Source: Aphodosoma sp051870875
GTDB taxonomy: Bacteria; Bacteroidota; Bacteroidia; Bacteroidales; Paludibacteraceae
Assembly (NCBI GenBank): GCA_051870875.1
Contig: JBJECG010000074.1
Coordinates: 5,735 to 69,734, forward strand
Direction: 5' to 3'
DNA: 64,000 bases
Position numbers and translations under genes: made by a program. Positions 1-8,494 of the stretch are shown piece after piece; position 1 is the stretch's first letter; every line of letters begins with the position of its first letter. The notes under the pieces are model-generated. The model saw only the letters and a program-made list of their open reading frames with translations, made no database searches and had not been told where the DNA came from.

Positions 1-1743
1 CTTGCCGAAAAAGGATTCCAATACTCAGCAGACAGTTACCTGCAACAGGAGCTGGAAGCATCGTTCCTATACGAAGATACGCCAGACCAGGCCAAAGCCA
101 CGGCCGACATAAAGCATGATATGGAATCTCCGCGACCTATGGACCGCCTGATATGCGGAGATGTTGGTTTCGGCAAGACAGAACTCGCCGTCAGAGCTGC
201 ATTCAAAGCCATTACCGACAACAAACAAGTGGCCGTACTCGTACCGACAACTGTGCTGGCAATGCAGCATTACAAGACATTCACCGAAAGGCTGCACAAC
301 TTTCCGTGCACAATAGAATATCTGAGCCGGGCCAAAAAGCCTTCGGAAGTAAAAACCATAAAGCAGGGACTTGCCGAAGGGAAAACCGACATACTGATAG
401 GCACCCACAAAATAATCGGTTCCGACATACGTTTCCATGACTTGGGTCTGCTCATCATCGATGAGGAACAGAAATTCGGGGTTTCGGTAAAGGAAAAGCT
501 CAAGGCGCTCAAAGTCAACGTCGACACCCTTACACTTACAGCCACCCCCATACCCCGCACACTGCAATTCTCGCTTATGGGGGCACGGGATCTGAGCATA
601 CTTACCACCCCGCCGCCCAACCGATATCCTATATCCACACAAATCTGCACCTACGATGACAATGTCATCCGACATGCCATCACCGCCGAAATGGACAGAA
701 ACGGACAAGTATTCTTCATCAACAACCGTGTTCAGAACATCTATCTTCTGGAGCAGAAGATAAAGGCACTCATACCGGGCGTCCGTGTGGCAGTGGCACA
801 CGGACAGATGCCGACCACGACGCTCGAACAGACAATAATCGATTTCATAGACTACGAATACGACGTACTCATAGCCACCTCAGTAATCGAATCGGGTATA
901 GACATACCAAATGTCAATACCATAATAGTCCACAACGCACACATGTTCGGATTGTCGGACCTTCACCAGCTGCGCGGGAGAGTTGGACGGAGCAACAAAA
1001 AGGCCTACTGCTACTTGGTTGCGCCCCCGCTTGAAACTCTGCCGTCCGATGCACGCCGGAGGCTGCAAGCCATAGAGACATTCGCCGACCTCGGCTCCGG
1101 TTTCAGCATAGCCATGCAGGATCTCGACATACGCGGTGCCGGCAACATATTAGGAGCCGAACAGTCGGGCTTCATCACCGACTTAGGTTACGAAACATAC
1201 CAGAAAATACTGAACGAGGCACTGAGTGAACTACGCGACACGGAGTTTCCCGAACTTTTTGCCAACCGGCACCAGAATGCCTCATTCGTCAACGACTGCT
1301 ACATTGAAAGCGACATGGAGCTGATGCTTCCGGCATGGTATGTCGGATCCCAAAGCGAACGCATATCACTCTACCGCGAACTCGACAACCTACAGGACGA
1401 ACAGGCTCTGGCCGGATTCGCAACACGCCTCACCGACCGTTTCGGCAAAATACCAGAAGAGGCGGAAAACCTGTTCACCATGGTACGTCTGCGCTGGACA
1501 GCAAAACAGTACGGCATCGAACGCCTGATGCTGAAACGCGCCAAAATGACCGCCTATCTGGTCTCGAACCCAGAATCATCCTTCTACCGGTCAGAACAGT
1601 TCGGCAAAATCATCCAATACTGCACTTCAAATTTCCGCAGATGCTCCTTGGCCGAAAAAGACGGCAAACGTACATTCAATGTGCTTGATGTCAACACCGT
1701 GACCGATGCTTACGAAATAATGTCCGCAATAGCGGGAGAATAG
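1..1743 (+). CDS. mfd: Transcription-repair coupling factor Mfd, C-terminal half (5' partial)
   Basis: Mfd removes stalled RNA polymerase and recruits the UvrAB excision machinery. The frame is open from base 1, so the start lies outside the window; about 580 residues of a protein usually near 1,100-1,150 are visible. SF2 translocase motifs appear in order: GDVGFGKTE (motif I), DEEQKFGV (DExQ motif II), TATPIPRTL (motif III) and QLRGRVGR (motif VI). A C-terminal TRCF domain follows, from roughly residue 420 of the visible part. The UvrB-like module and RNA-polymerase interaction domain must lie upstream. RecG shares the helicase motifs but lacks this C-terminal domain. The next gene has its own promoter. 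Confidence 0.96.
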   Translation, partial: LAEKGFQYSADSYLQQELEASFLYEDTPDQAKATADIKHDMESPRPMDRLICGDVGFGKTELAVRAAFKAITDNKQVAVLVPTTVLAMQHYKTFTERLHNFPCTIEYLSRAKKPSEVKTIKQGLAEGKTDILIGTHKIIGSDIRFHDLGLLIIDEEQKFGVSVKEKLKALKVNVDTLTLTATPIPRTLQFSLMGARDLSILTTPPPNRYPISTQICTYDDNVIRHAITAEMDRNGQVFFINNRVQNIYLLEQKIKALIPGVRVAVAHGQMPTTTLEQTIIDFIDYEYDVLIATSVIESGIDIPNVNTIIVHNAHMFGLSDLHQLRGRVGRSNKKAYCYLVAPPLETLPSDARRRLQAIETFADLGSGFSIAMQDLDIRGAGNILGAEQSGFITDLGYETYQKILNEALSELRDTEFPELFANRHQNASFVNDCYIESDMELMLPAWYVGSQSERISLYRELDNLQDEQALAGFATRLTDRFGKIPEEAENLFTMVRLRWTAKQYGIERLMLKRAKMTAYLVSNPESSFYRSEQFGKIIQYCTSNFRRCSLAEKDGKRTFNVLDVNTVTDAYEIMSAIAGE

Positions 1744-1821
1744 CGGCAACCCGATGTACGGCATCTGAAAGCGGAAGGAAGGCAAGACCGGCAGATTTGA
1801 AATATTTTCATCAAAAAGTCG

Positions 1822-1849
1822 TTGATTCCCTAAAAAATACGTATCTTTG
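1822..1849 (+). promoter_or_regulatory. Bacteroidetes-type promoter for lepA
   Basis: The -7 element TATCTTTG (1842-1849) matches TAnnTTTG exactly. The nearest TTG lies 17 bases upstream, slightly short of the usual 19-21. Transcription would start near 1856, giving a leader of about 42 bases. Confidence 0.6.
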
Positions 1850-1897
1850 CAGATACTTTTTACAAATCTGAAATAAGGTTAGATACCAGCCCATTAC

Positions 1898-3685
1898 ATG
1901 GACAAGATACGTAATTTCTGTATAATAGCCCACATAGACCACGGCAAAAGCACCCTGGCAGACAGGCTTCTTGAAGCCACGCAGACCATAGCGCAACGGG
2001 ATTTGCAGGCGCAAGTGCTTGACAATATGGATTTGGAACGCGAACGCGGTATCACCATCAAAAGCCATGCCATCCAGATGAAATACCGGCATTCGGATGC
2101 AGACTACACACTCAACCTTATCGACACCCCGGGGCATGTAGACTTTTCCTACGAAGTGTCGCGTTCAATAGCTGCATGCGAAGGAGCCTTGCTTATAGTC
2201 GATGCCACCCAAGGCATACAGGCTCAGACCATCTCCAACCTCTATATGGCCATAGAACATGATCTTGCCATCATACCAGTACTCAACAAGATGGATATGG
2301 ACAGTGCCATGCCGGAAGAGGTGGAAGACCAGATCATTGAACTTCTCGGATGCGACCGCCAGGACATAATACGGGCTTCCGGCAAGACCGGTCTTGGCAT
2401 ACCAGAAATACTTGATGCCATAGTAGAACGCATACCGGCTCCTGCAGGCGACCCTGAAGCACCGCTGCAATGCCTGATTTTCGATTCTGTATTCAACTCT
2501 TTCAGAGGCATCATAGCATATTTCAAGATAGTAAACGGCACACTGCGGACAGGCGATATCGTAAAGTTCGTGAATACAGGCCGTGAATATGAAGCCGTGG
2601 AAACAGGCATACTGCAACTTGATATGGTACCGCAGAAACAACTGTCGGCAGGCAATGTGGGCTACATCATATCGGGCATCAAGACCTCCAAAGAAGTAAA
2701 AGTAGGAGATACCATCACCCACGTGAAACGTCCGTGCGACAAAGCCATATCCGGATTTGAAGAGGTCAAGCCGATGGTGTTCGCCGGTGTATATCCAATT
2801 GAGACCGAGGATTTTGAAAACCTGCGAGCCGCAATAGAAAAGCTCCAGCTCAACGATGCGTCACTGACATTTGAGCCGGAATCGTCGGCTGCGCTCGGCT
2901 TCGGGTTCCGTTGCGGGTTCCTCGGAATGCTCCACATGGAAATTGTACAGGAGCGGCTCGACCGCGAATTTGCCATGAATGTCATAACCACAGTCCCCAA
3001 CGTGTCATACCGGGTTTTTACCAACAAAGGAGTCATGCTGGAAGTCCACAACCCGTCGGGGCTGCCAGACATAACGGAAATAGACCGGATAGAGGAACCG
3101 TATATACGTGCATCAGTCATCACCGACGCTGCATATATAGGGCCGATAATGACGCTCTGCCTCGGAAAGCGAGGCGAACTCGTCAAGCAGGAATACGTGT
3201 CGGGCAACCGCGTTGAACTCATCTATGACATGCCACTCGGCGAAATAGTGTTCGACTTCTACGACAAGCTGAAAAGCATTTCAAAAGGCTATGCCTCGTT
3301 TGACTACCATATCAACGGCTTCCGTCCGTCGAAACTCATCAAACTCGACATACTGCTCAACGGCGAATCTGTCGATGCACTGTCATCACTCATCCATTTC
3401 GACAATGCCTACGCCTTGGGCAGACGCATGTGCGAAAAGCTGCAGGAACTGATACCCCGCCAGCAATTCGATATAGCCATACAGGCGGCCATAGGATCCA
3501 AGATCATAGCCCGCGAAACGATCAAGGCTGTCCGTAAGGATGTAACAGCCAAGTGTTATGGCGGAGACATATCGCGCAAGCGCAAACTTCTTGAAAAACA
3601 GAAAAAGGGCAAAAAACGTATGAAACAGATAGGTAATGTGGAAGTCCCACAGAAAGCATTCCTTGCCGTACTGAAACTTGACTGA
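1898..3685 (+). CDS. lepA: Elongation factor 4 (LepA) GTPase
   Basis: LepA is a ribosome-associated translational GTPase that back-translocates or remodels stalled ribosomes and assists initiation and assembly. The 595-residue length is the family norm. G-domain motifs are intact: AHIDHGKST (P-loop), DTPGHVDF (G3) and NKMD (G4). Domain II, the EF-G-like domains III and V and the lysine-rich LepA C-terminal domain follow (ISRKRKLLEKQKKGKKRMK). EF-G is excluded because there is no domain IV and the LepA C-terminal domain is present. The start sits about 42 bases after a consensus promoter, and nhaD follows after 77 bases with no promoter seen between them. Confidence 0.98.
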   Translation: MDKIRNFCIIAHIDHGKSTLADRLLEATQTIAQRDLQAQVLDNMDLERERGITIKSHAIQMKYRHSDADYTLNLIDTPGHVDFSYEVSRSIAACEGALLIVDATQGIQAQTISNLYMAIEHDLAIIPVLNKMDMDSAMPEEVEDQIIELLGCDRQDIIRASGKTGLGIPEILDAIVERIPAPAGDPEAPLQCLIFDSVFNSFRGIIAYFKIVNGTLRTGDIVKFVNTGREYEAVETGILQLDMVPQKQLSAGNVGYIISGIKTSKEVKVGDTITHVKRPCDKAISGFEEVKPMVFAGVYPIETEDFENLRAAIEKLQLNDASLTFEPESSAALGFGFRCGFLGMLHMEIVQERLDREFAMNVITTVPNVSYRVFTNKGVMLEVHNPSGLPDITEIDRIEEPYIRASVITDAAYIGPIMTLCLGKRGELVKQEYVSGNRVELIYDMPLGEIVFDFYDKLKSISKGYASFDYHINGFRPSKLIKLDILLNGESVDALSSLIHFDNAYALGRRMCEKLQELIPRQQFDIAIQAAIGSKIIARETIKAVRKDVTAKCYGGDISRKRKLLEKQKKGKKRMKQIGNVEVPQKAFLAVLKLD

Positions 3686-3762
3686 TAGCCCGAAGGACAA
3701 GAAGAAAGATATAAAAGCAAACCAAATAAATACATAACAAAAAACATTTCAATCTAAAATCT

Positions 3763-5085
3763 ATGTTACTAAATGCGACAGCTATGAATGTACCGTTATG
3801 GGCATCCATTCCGTTCGTCATCATGTTGCTCATGATAGCGATAAGTCCGCTTGTCATTGAGAACTGGTGGGAACGCAACAGAAACAAATTGGTTGTTACG
3901 GCCCTCCTGAGTATGCCGGTAGCCTACTACCTTATCGATGCAGGGTTGGTTCACGAACTCGAACACCAGATATTCGGTGACTATCTGCCGTTTATCATCC
4001 TGCTCACCGCATTGTTCGTCATCACCGGCGGCATTCACCTGAGTGGCGACATCAAGGCAAAACCGATTGTCAACACCCTGTTCCTTGCCATCGGTTTCGT
4101 ACTGGCATCATTCATGGGGACAACGGGTGCTGCCATGCTCCTCATACGTCCGCTCATCGAAACCAATTCGCAACGCAAGTACAAGGTACACACCATCTTG
4201 TTCTTCATTGCCACAGTGGCCAACAGCGGAGGTCTGCTCACTCCACTCGGTGATCCCCCCTTGCTGCTGCTCTATCTCCGCGGCGCATCGTTCACATGGT
4301 TCTTCAACCTTATACCTATGTGGGCTATGGTAGGAGCGATCCTGCTGACACTATATTTCTTCATCGACAGTCATTATTACAAAAAGGAGGAGTGGACTGC
4401 CTTGTCAGCAGACTCCCGAGAAGTAAGACCTCTCCGCATCTATGGTTCAATCAACCTGATTTTCCTTGCCGGTGTTGTTGCAGCAGTAGCTTTCATCAAC
4501 TCCGACATGCTGCCGGCCATGGCTGATCCTGAAGCTCCGTGGTGGATCAAGTTTTTCCGCGAACTCGTACTTGCAGGCTTCATCATAATGTCGTTGCTCA
4601 ACACTCCGAAAGAGGTACGCGACATGAACAAATACTCATGGAGGCCAATCATAGAAGTGGCAGTAGTCTTCCTCGGTATTTTCATCACCATGACCCCAAC
4701 CATCATGTACCTCAACCAGAATGCAAGTTTGCTCGGCCTTACCGAACCCTGGCACTTCTACTACATGACCGGAGCCTTGTCATCGTTCCTTGACAACGCA
4801 CCTACCGCAGTGGCATTCCACAGTGTGGCAGCAGCCCTGCCTCAGACAGCCGGAGCGACAATTGTGGCCGGCATTCCGGAAATACTGTTGAAAGCCATCG
4901 CTCTCGGAGCCGTACTGTTCGGTTCGATGACATATATCGGCAACGGGCCCAACTTCATGGTAAAAGCCATTGCAGAGGAAAACGGCATCAAGATGCCTTC
5001 GTTCTTCGGTTACATACTGAAATTCTCGCTTGTCATCCTCTTGCCTGTATATGTACTCGTACAACTCATATTCTTCTTTTTCTAA
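3763..5085 (+). CDS. nhaD: NhaD-family sodium:proton antiporter
   Basis: An inner-membrane ion-transporter-superfamily protein of 440 residues with roughly 11-13 hydrophobic segments. It probably exchanges Na+ or Li+ for H+ in pH and sodium homeostasis. The segment SSFLDNAPTAVAF carries the DNAPT motif shared by NhaD and ArsB-like transporters, and GDPPLLLLYLRG is another NhaD hallmark. An internal ATG at 3784 is a plausible alternative start and would remove seven residues. No promoter is evident upstream, so it may be read through from lepA. A strong hairpin lies 38 bases past its stop. A related anion transporter of the same superfamily cannot be fully excluded. Confidence 0.87.
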   Translation: MLLNATAMNVPLWASIPFVIMLLMIAISPLVIENWWERNRNKLVVTALLSMPVAYYLIDAGLVHELEHQIFGDYLPFIILLTALFVITGGIHLSGDIKAKPIVNTLFLAIGFVLASFMGTTGAAMLLIRPLIETNSQRKYKVHTILFFIATVANSGGLLTPLGDPPLLLLYLRGASFTWFFNLIPMWAMVGAILLTLYFFIDSHYYKKEEWTALSADSREVRPLRIYGSINLIFLAGVVAAVAFINSDMLPAMADPEAPWWIKFFRELVLAGFIIMSLLNTPKEVRDMNKYSWRPIIEVAVVFLGIFITMTPTIMYLNQNASLLGLTEPWHFYYMTGALSSFLDNAPTAVAFHSVAAALPQTAGATIVAGIPEILLKAIALGAVLFGSMTYIGNGPNFMVKAIAEENGIKMPSFFGYILKFSLVILLPVYVLVQLIFFFF

Positions 5086-5122
5086 AATACAGATAATGTC
5101 ATTTTAGAAAAGAACACCATTA

Positions 5123-5162
5123 ATTAGGGGAACACACTTTTCAACGAGTGAGTTCCCCTAAT
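5123..5162 (+). terminator. Intrinsic terminator after nhaD
   Basis: The 11-bp perfect stem ATTAGGGGAAC / GTTCCCCTAAT has an inner CACT/AGTG extension. It lies 38 bases after the nhaD stop. Its right arm ends 32 bases before the ATG of the next gene, which argues against a TTG start at 5165 for that gene. Confidence 0.75.
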
Positions 5163-5194
5163 ATTTGACAACAAGTCAACTACACATCAAACGT

Positions 5195-5995
5195 ATGGTT
5201 CAAGCATCAAAACCGACAGTACCGACAAACAGTAACACCCCAAAGAAAAAGAAATCCTCAGGAAGGAAACGCCTGTCATCAAAATTCACTATTGAAACGC
5301 CGTCGCAAAAGACAGTGACAGCAAGTTGTATATGCGGTATATTAATAGCCCTGACAATACTTATATCAAACAGATGTTCATCACCAGACGATACCGCAGT
5401 CACAGACTACTGCAACTGTGCCACGGCACCAATCAGATCGAAAACCAGTCTTCACGACATCAATCAAGAGCAACTGGCTCACGCCCGTGCCAACGGACTG
5501 AAACATCCGATAAAGAATACCGATGATTTCAACATCCGGCTCGATTCACTGTCAGACAACGGCATATTGGTCCGCATCAAGCCGAACAGATACTATAATA
5601 TCCGCCCTCTGACCCACTCCGTACCATATCTCATACCAGAGGCCCGTGACCTTTTGAAACTCATAGGCATACGCTTTCAGAAAAATCTGAAAGAGGCAGG
5701 TCTGCCTGCATATAAATTCCAAATATCATCTCTTCTGCGCACGGTAGAATACCAACGCCAGCTGACACGTGTAAACCGCAACGCCACGCCAAGCGAATCC
5801 TCCCACTACTACGCCACCACATTCGACATAGCATACGACAAATACGACCGCAGAGGTTGTTCTGTGTCCGACCCGGAAATAGAAGCGATATTGGAAAATA
5901 CACTCACCGAACTGCGATCAGAATGCCGACTTATGATTATCCGCGAACGCTCCAACAAATGCTTCCACATCACAGTCGTATGCCCAAGAAAGTAA
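5195..5995 (+). CDS. DUF5715 family membrane-anchored, M15 peptidase-like protein
   Basis: The 266-residue protein has a lysine-rich N-terminus, one membrane segment at about residues 47-64 (TVTASCICGILIALTILI) and a periplasmic domain. That domain resembles the M15/VanY D-alanyl-D-alanine carboxypeptidase fold. SSHYYATTFDIAYDKY matches the zinc-site pattern S-x-H-x6-D, and the near-terminal CFHITVV supplies a second histidine in the position of the M15 W-H motif. Conserved Arg and Gln in LLRTVEYQRQL also fit. These observations suggest cell-wall peptide cleavage, but DUF5715 is not biochemically defined as far as I know. The ATG at 5195 is chosen over the TTG at 5165, which abuts the upstream terminator. 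Confidence 0.72.
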   Translation: MVQASKPTVPTNSNTPKKKKSSGRKRLSSKFTIETPSQKTVTASCICGILIALTILISNRCSSPDDTAVTDYCNCATAPIRSKTSLHDINQEQLAHARANGLKHPIKNTDDFNIRLDSLSDNGILVRIKPNRYYNIRPLTHSVPYLIPEARDLLKLIGIRFQKNLKEAGLPAYKFQISSLLRTVEYQRQLTRVNRNATPSESSHYYATTFDIAYDKYDRRGCSVSDPEIEAILENTLTELRSECRLMIIRERSNKCFHITVVCPRK

Positions 5996-6021
5996 ACCAG
6001 AAGTACAATACCCGGAAAATG

Positions 6022-6052
6022 GACATCTCCGCCATAATCGGACGGAGATGTC
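6022..6052 (+). terminator. Hairpin downstream of the DUF5715 gene
   Basis: A 10-bp perfect stem (GACATCTCCG / CGGAGATGTC) with an 11-base loop, 26 bases after the stop codon. No clear T-tract follows, so it may be a weak or Rho-assisted terminator. Confidence 0.4.
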
Positions 6053-6161
6053 GTGTTATGACAGACACATAATATCAACGGACCATTATCTTTTTCTGTG
6101 ACATTCGTTAGCCTGTGTTATCATCGGTGCCATACGACACGGATGTCTGAACCGGGAAAAG

Positions 6162-6468
6162 CTACAACGGACGGACTGGTGGGATAAAAAGCAGGAAATA
6201 AATATCTATATATGGATAATTATTGCTGCTCTTGCAGATAAATGGCAATATACCAATTATGGAACAACCGGGTGGAAAGTCAGGACGGCAGGGATATATT
6301 TGCATAAGAATCCCTGAAAACCAATGAAGTGCTACAATAAAAAGCATTGTAGCGGATAGCTGAGGGAAGATTCCCATTCAATAACCGGTAAATTGCTCTT
6401 TGAGTGCTACAACAGGGGCACAACAATCCTGTCAGTTGCCGAAACGGGTGTTTATCAAGAAAAATCAT
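6162..6468 (-). pseudogene. Frameshifted and N-terminally short DUF2752 family remnant
   Basis: DUF2752 proteins are small membrane proteins with a CPxCG-type cysteine motif; their function is unknown. The start ATG overlaps the stop of the dehydrogenase gene (TGATG), implying translational coupling. The opening frame encodes LTGLLCPCCSTQRAIYRLL followed by NGNLPSAIRYNAF, a clear match to the family core LTGLxCPGCGSQRAIHxLLxG. The frame then runs to an early stop. Removing one base from the A-run at 6339-6343 joins it to a hydrophobic continuation ending near 6162. The usual N-terminal membrane segment is also missing. This is either a decayed gene or a phase-variable or sequencing-error homopolymer indel. 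Confidence 0.55.
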
Positions 6469-7448
6469 CACTTGTCATCCCATCCGAAAGGGTGGGCACT
6501 GAGCGGCAATTTCGCAAGCGGGTGGTAGTCGCCTTTCAAACCTATGGGCGTGGCATGGCGTATGTCGCTTACAATCTGAATGCTGTTGCGGGCCTCGCTG
6601 ATGCGGAAGCCCTCACCCTCCAGAATCTTCCGGTAGCTCAGGGTGTGAAGTTCGGTGAAGCCTTCGCTGAATTCAAATTCGTTGCCGTCGATATTGATTG
6701 TCCGGTAAGTTTTTTTTTCTCCCAGTACGGCGTTTGATGGCAGACAATCAGAGTTGATGCTGAGAAAGTAACGCACGCGCGCTTTCTCAAGTTCCAGATA
6801 GCCGGCAACGCGGTCGAAGCTCTTCACATGAACGATGTTCCGCTTTACCGGACCGAATATCCACTGGAGCATGTCGTAGAAATGCACCCCTATGTTGGTG
6901 GCTATGCCGCCGCTTTTGCTAATATCACCTTTCCATGAGGCGTAATACCATTTTCCACGCGAAGTGATGTAGGTCAGATCCACATCATGGATTTTGTTTT
7001 CAGAACCTTCGTCAACCTTTTTCTTCAGTGCTACGATCGAGTCGTGAAGACGCAGTTGCAGAATGGTATATGCTTTATGCCCGGTTTCCTTTTCAATGTC
7101 CAGCAGATTGTCGATGTTATATGGATTGAGCACAACAGGTTTCTCGCAGATGACATCCGTGCCGAGGCGCAGTCCGTAACGGATAAAGGCATCGTGTGTA
7201 TAGTTCGGCGTACAGATTGACGTATAGTGCAGCGGATTGTCGGTTTTCATCTGCTTGGAGCAGAAACGGTCGAATTGTGCGTTCTCTGTAAAGAAGCAGC
7301 ATTCGGGAAAAGAACAGTCCAAATGTCCGACACTGTCAAAACGATCGTATGCGGCCATAAGGTTATTGCCCGTATCGGCGATAGCCTTGATGTGGCGCGG
7401 GGCGATGTAACCCGCCACACCGATCAATGCAAAATTCTTTACTGCCAT
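6468..7448 (-). CDS. wbpB: Gfo/Idh/MocA oxidoreductase, WbpB/WlbA-like UDP-GlcNAcA 3-dehydrogenase
   Basis: This family oxidises the C3 hydroxyl of UDP-N-acetyl-glucosaminuronic acid with NAD+, preparing it for transamination. The 326-residue protein begins with a Rossmann nucleotide-binding region (FALIGVAGYIAPRHIKAI). It contains the Gfo/Idh EKP motif (VICEKPVVLNPYNID) and the WlbA-like stretch TILQLRLHDS near residue 130. The assignment rests partly on context: the aminotransferase and acetyltransferase of the same pathway lie in the same operon on the same strand. The UDP-GlcNAc 6-dehydrogenase (WbpA) that makes the substrate is not in the window. It is separated from the upstream Stealth gene by 26 bases. 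Confidence 0.82.
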   Translation of the reverse strand: MAVKNFALIGVAGYIAPRHIKAIADTGNNLMAAYDRFDSVGHLDCSFPECCFFTENAQFDRFCSKQMKTDNPLHYTSICTPNYTHDAFIRYGLRLGTDVICEKPVVLNPYNIDNLLDIEKETGHKAYTILQLRLHDSIVALKKKVDEGSENKIHDVDLTYITSRGKWYYASWKGDISKSGGIATNIGVHFYDMLQWIFGPVKRNIVHVKSFDRVAGYLELEKARVRYFLSINSDCLPSNAVLGEKKTYRTINIDGNEFEFSEGFTELHTLSYRKILEGEGFRISEARNSIQIVSDIRHATPIGLKGDYHPLAKLPLSAHPFGWDDK

Positions 7449-7474
7449 TATTTTTAGTGTTCTGTTTGTACCTG

Positions 7475-8473
7475 TTATTTTTCGAACGATGATTTCTCCG
7501 GTAAGATTTTCTGGAAAGCAGCGTTTATCCTGTCTTTGGCCGCCTCAAAAGAAGAGACTTCTCCGTCATTCAAACAAACAATCTTTTTATTCTGACATTC
7601 TATGGTCTTGACTATTCTGCTTAAAGAATCATCAGATATTGAGAACCAGGCTCCGTCTCTATTTACATTCAGCGGAACAAAATCCCCTTTGACCAGTTGC
7701 CAATAACGAAACAGCCATATTTGAACGTCAGTGATACTTCTGAATCGGGATGCTGTAGTGCGAAGCAGTATATCCTCATGCTTTTCCCATACTTCTTCAA
7801 AAGTGGACTTGAGATAACCTTGCGGAAGGTGATGGTCATAAAAACCTGTAAAAAGAGGCCAAGGCAATAAAGAAAGCGTGCGCAATAGTTTGGTCCCAGC
7901 CTGAAGGGTGAACCATTTCCGAAGATGCCTGCGCAACATTTCATGTTTGTTAAATGCGACATTTATTATTTCGATATTATTTACTATGTTATGCGTAAAA
8001 ACGCCGTTGGGAGATAAAGATAAAGCGTTGAACGCCGCCATGTCACATGGCAATCCCTTCCTGAAAAACCTTTCCGGTTCAACTTTGTCAATCAGGAAAC
8101 AGTCGTCATCAAATAAAACGAAATGCTCGGATAATTCTTTTATGCGGTGTAAATTCAATGCTATAGGACGTGAACTGAATGTAGGCAAATATATGTCCGG
8201 AATATAATCCGAATGTTTCACAAAATGCAGCTTGGGCGCATTTAGATTCAACCAGTCCGGTACCTGTCCGCAGGTAATAAGATGTATTTTGTTTACCCAT
8301 GGGGCAAACTTCTCCACGCCACGGAACCAATAACGCAAGTTCTCCCAGTTGCGGAAACGGATATCTCGGAGATCGTACAATGATTGACTTTTAGGCAGGT
8401 AGGAATAAAAAGCATTCTGCCATATCGGGTTGTTGCTATCCACCCATGTTATCACAAAATCTATTTTTTCCAT
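7475..8473 (-). CDS. Stealth-family capsular polysaccharide phosphotransferase
   Basis: Stealth proteins transfer hexose-1-phosphate to build phosphodiester-linked surface polysaccharides. All four conserved regions are visible in about 332 residues. CR1 is KIDFVITWVDSNNPIW at the N-terminus. CR2 includes RDIRFRNWENLRYWFRGVEK through FVLFDDDCFL, with the acidic DDD cluster. CR3 is GFYDHHLPQGYLKSTFEEVW, and CR4 is the short C-terminal IVCLNDGE. The ATG at 8473 starts one residue before CR1. A TTG at 8494 would add seven residues, but TTG is a poor choice here. The gene abuts the GT4 gene and is AT-rich compared with housekeeping genes nearby. The sugar and acceptor cannot be read from sequence. 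Confidence 0.86.
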   Translation of the reverse strand: MEKIDFVITWVDSNNPIWQNAFYSYLPKSQSLYDLRDIRFRNWENLRYWFRGVEKFAPWVNKIHLITCGQVPDWLNLNAPKLHFVKHSDYIPDIYLPTFSSRPIALNLHRIKELSEHFVLFDDDCFLIDKVEPERFFRKGLPCDMAAFNALSLSPNGVFTHNIVNNIEIINVAFNKHEMLRRHLRKWFTLQAGTKLLRTLSLLPWPLFTGFYDHHLPQGYLKSTFEEVWEKHEDILLRTTASRFRSITDVQIWLFRYWQLVKGDFVPLNVNRDGAWFSISDDSLSRIVKTIECQNKKIVCLNDGEVSSFEAAKDRINAAFQKILPEKSSFEK

Positions 8474-8494
8474 TTTCTTTTTGCTACATTCCAA

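Noticed and set aside
67..801. A 244-codon minus-strand frame opposite mfd
   Set aside because: It overlaps the helicase motifs of mfd and shows no own features.
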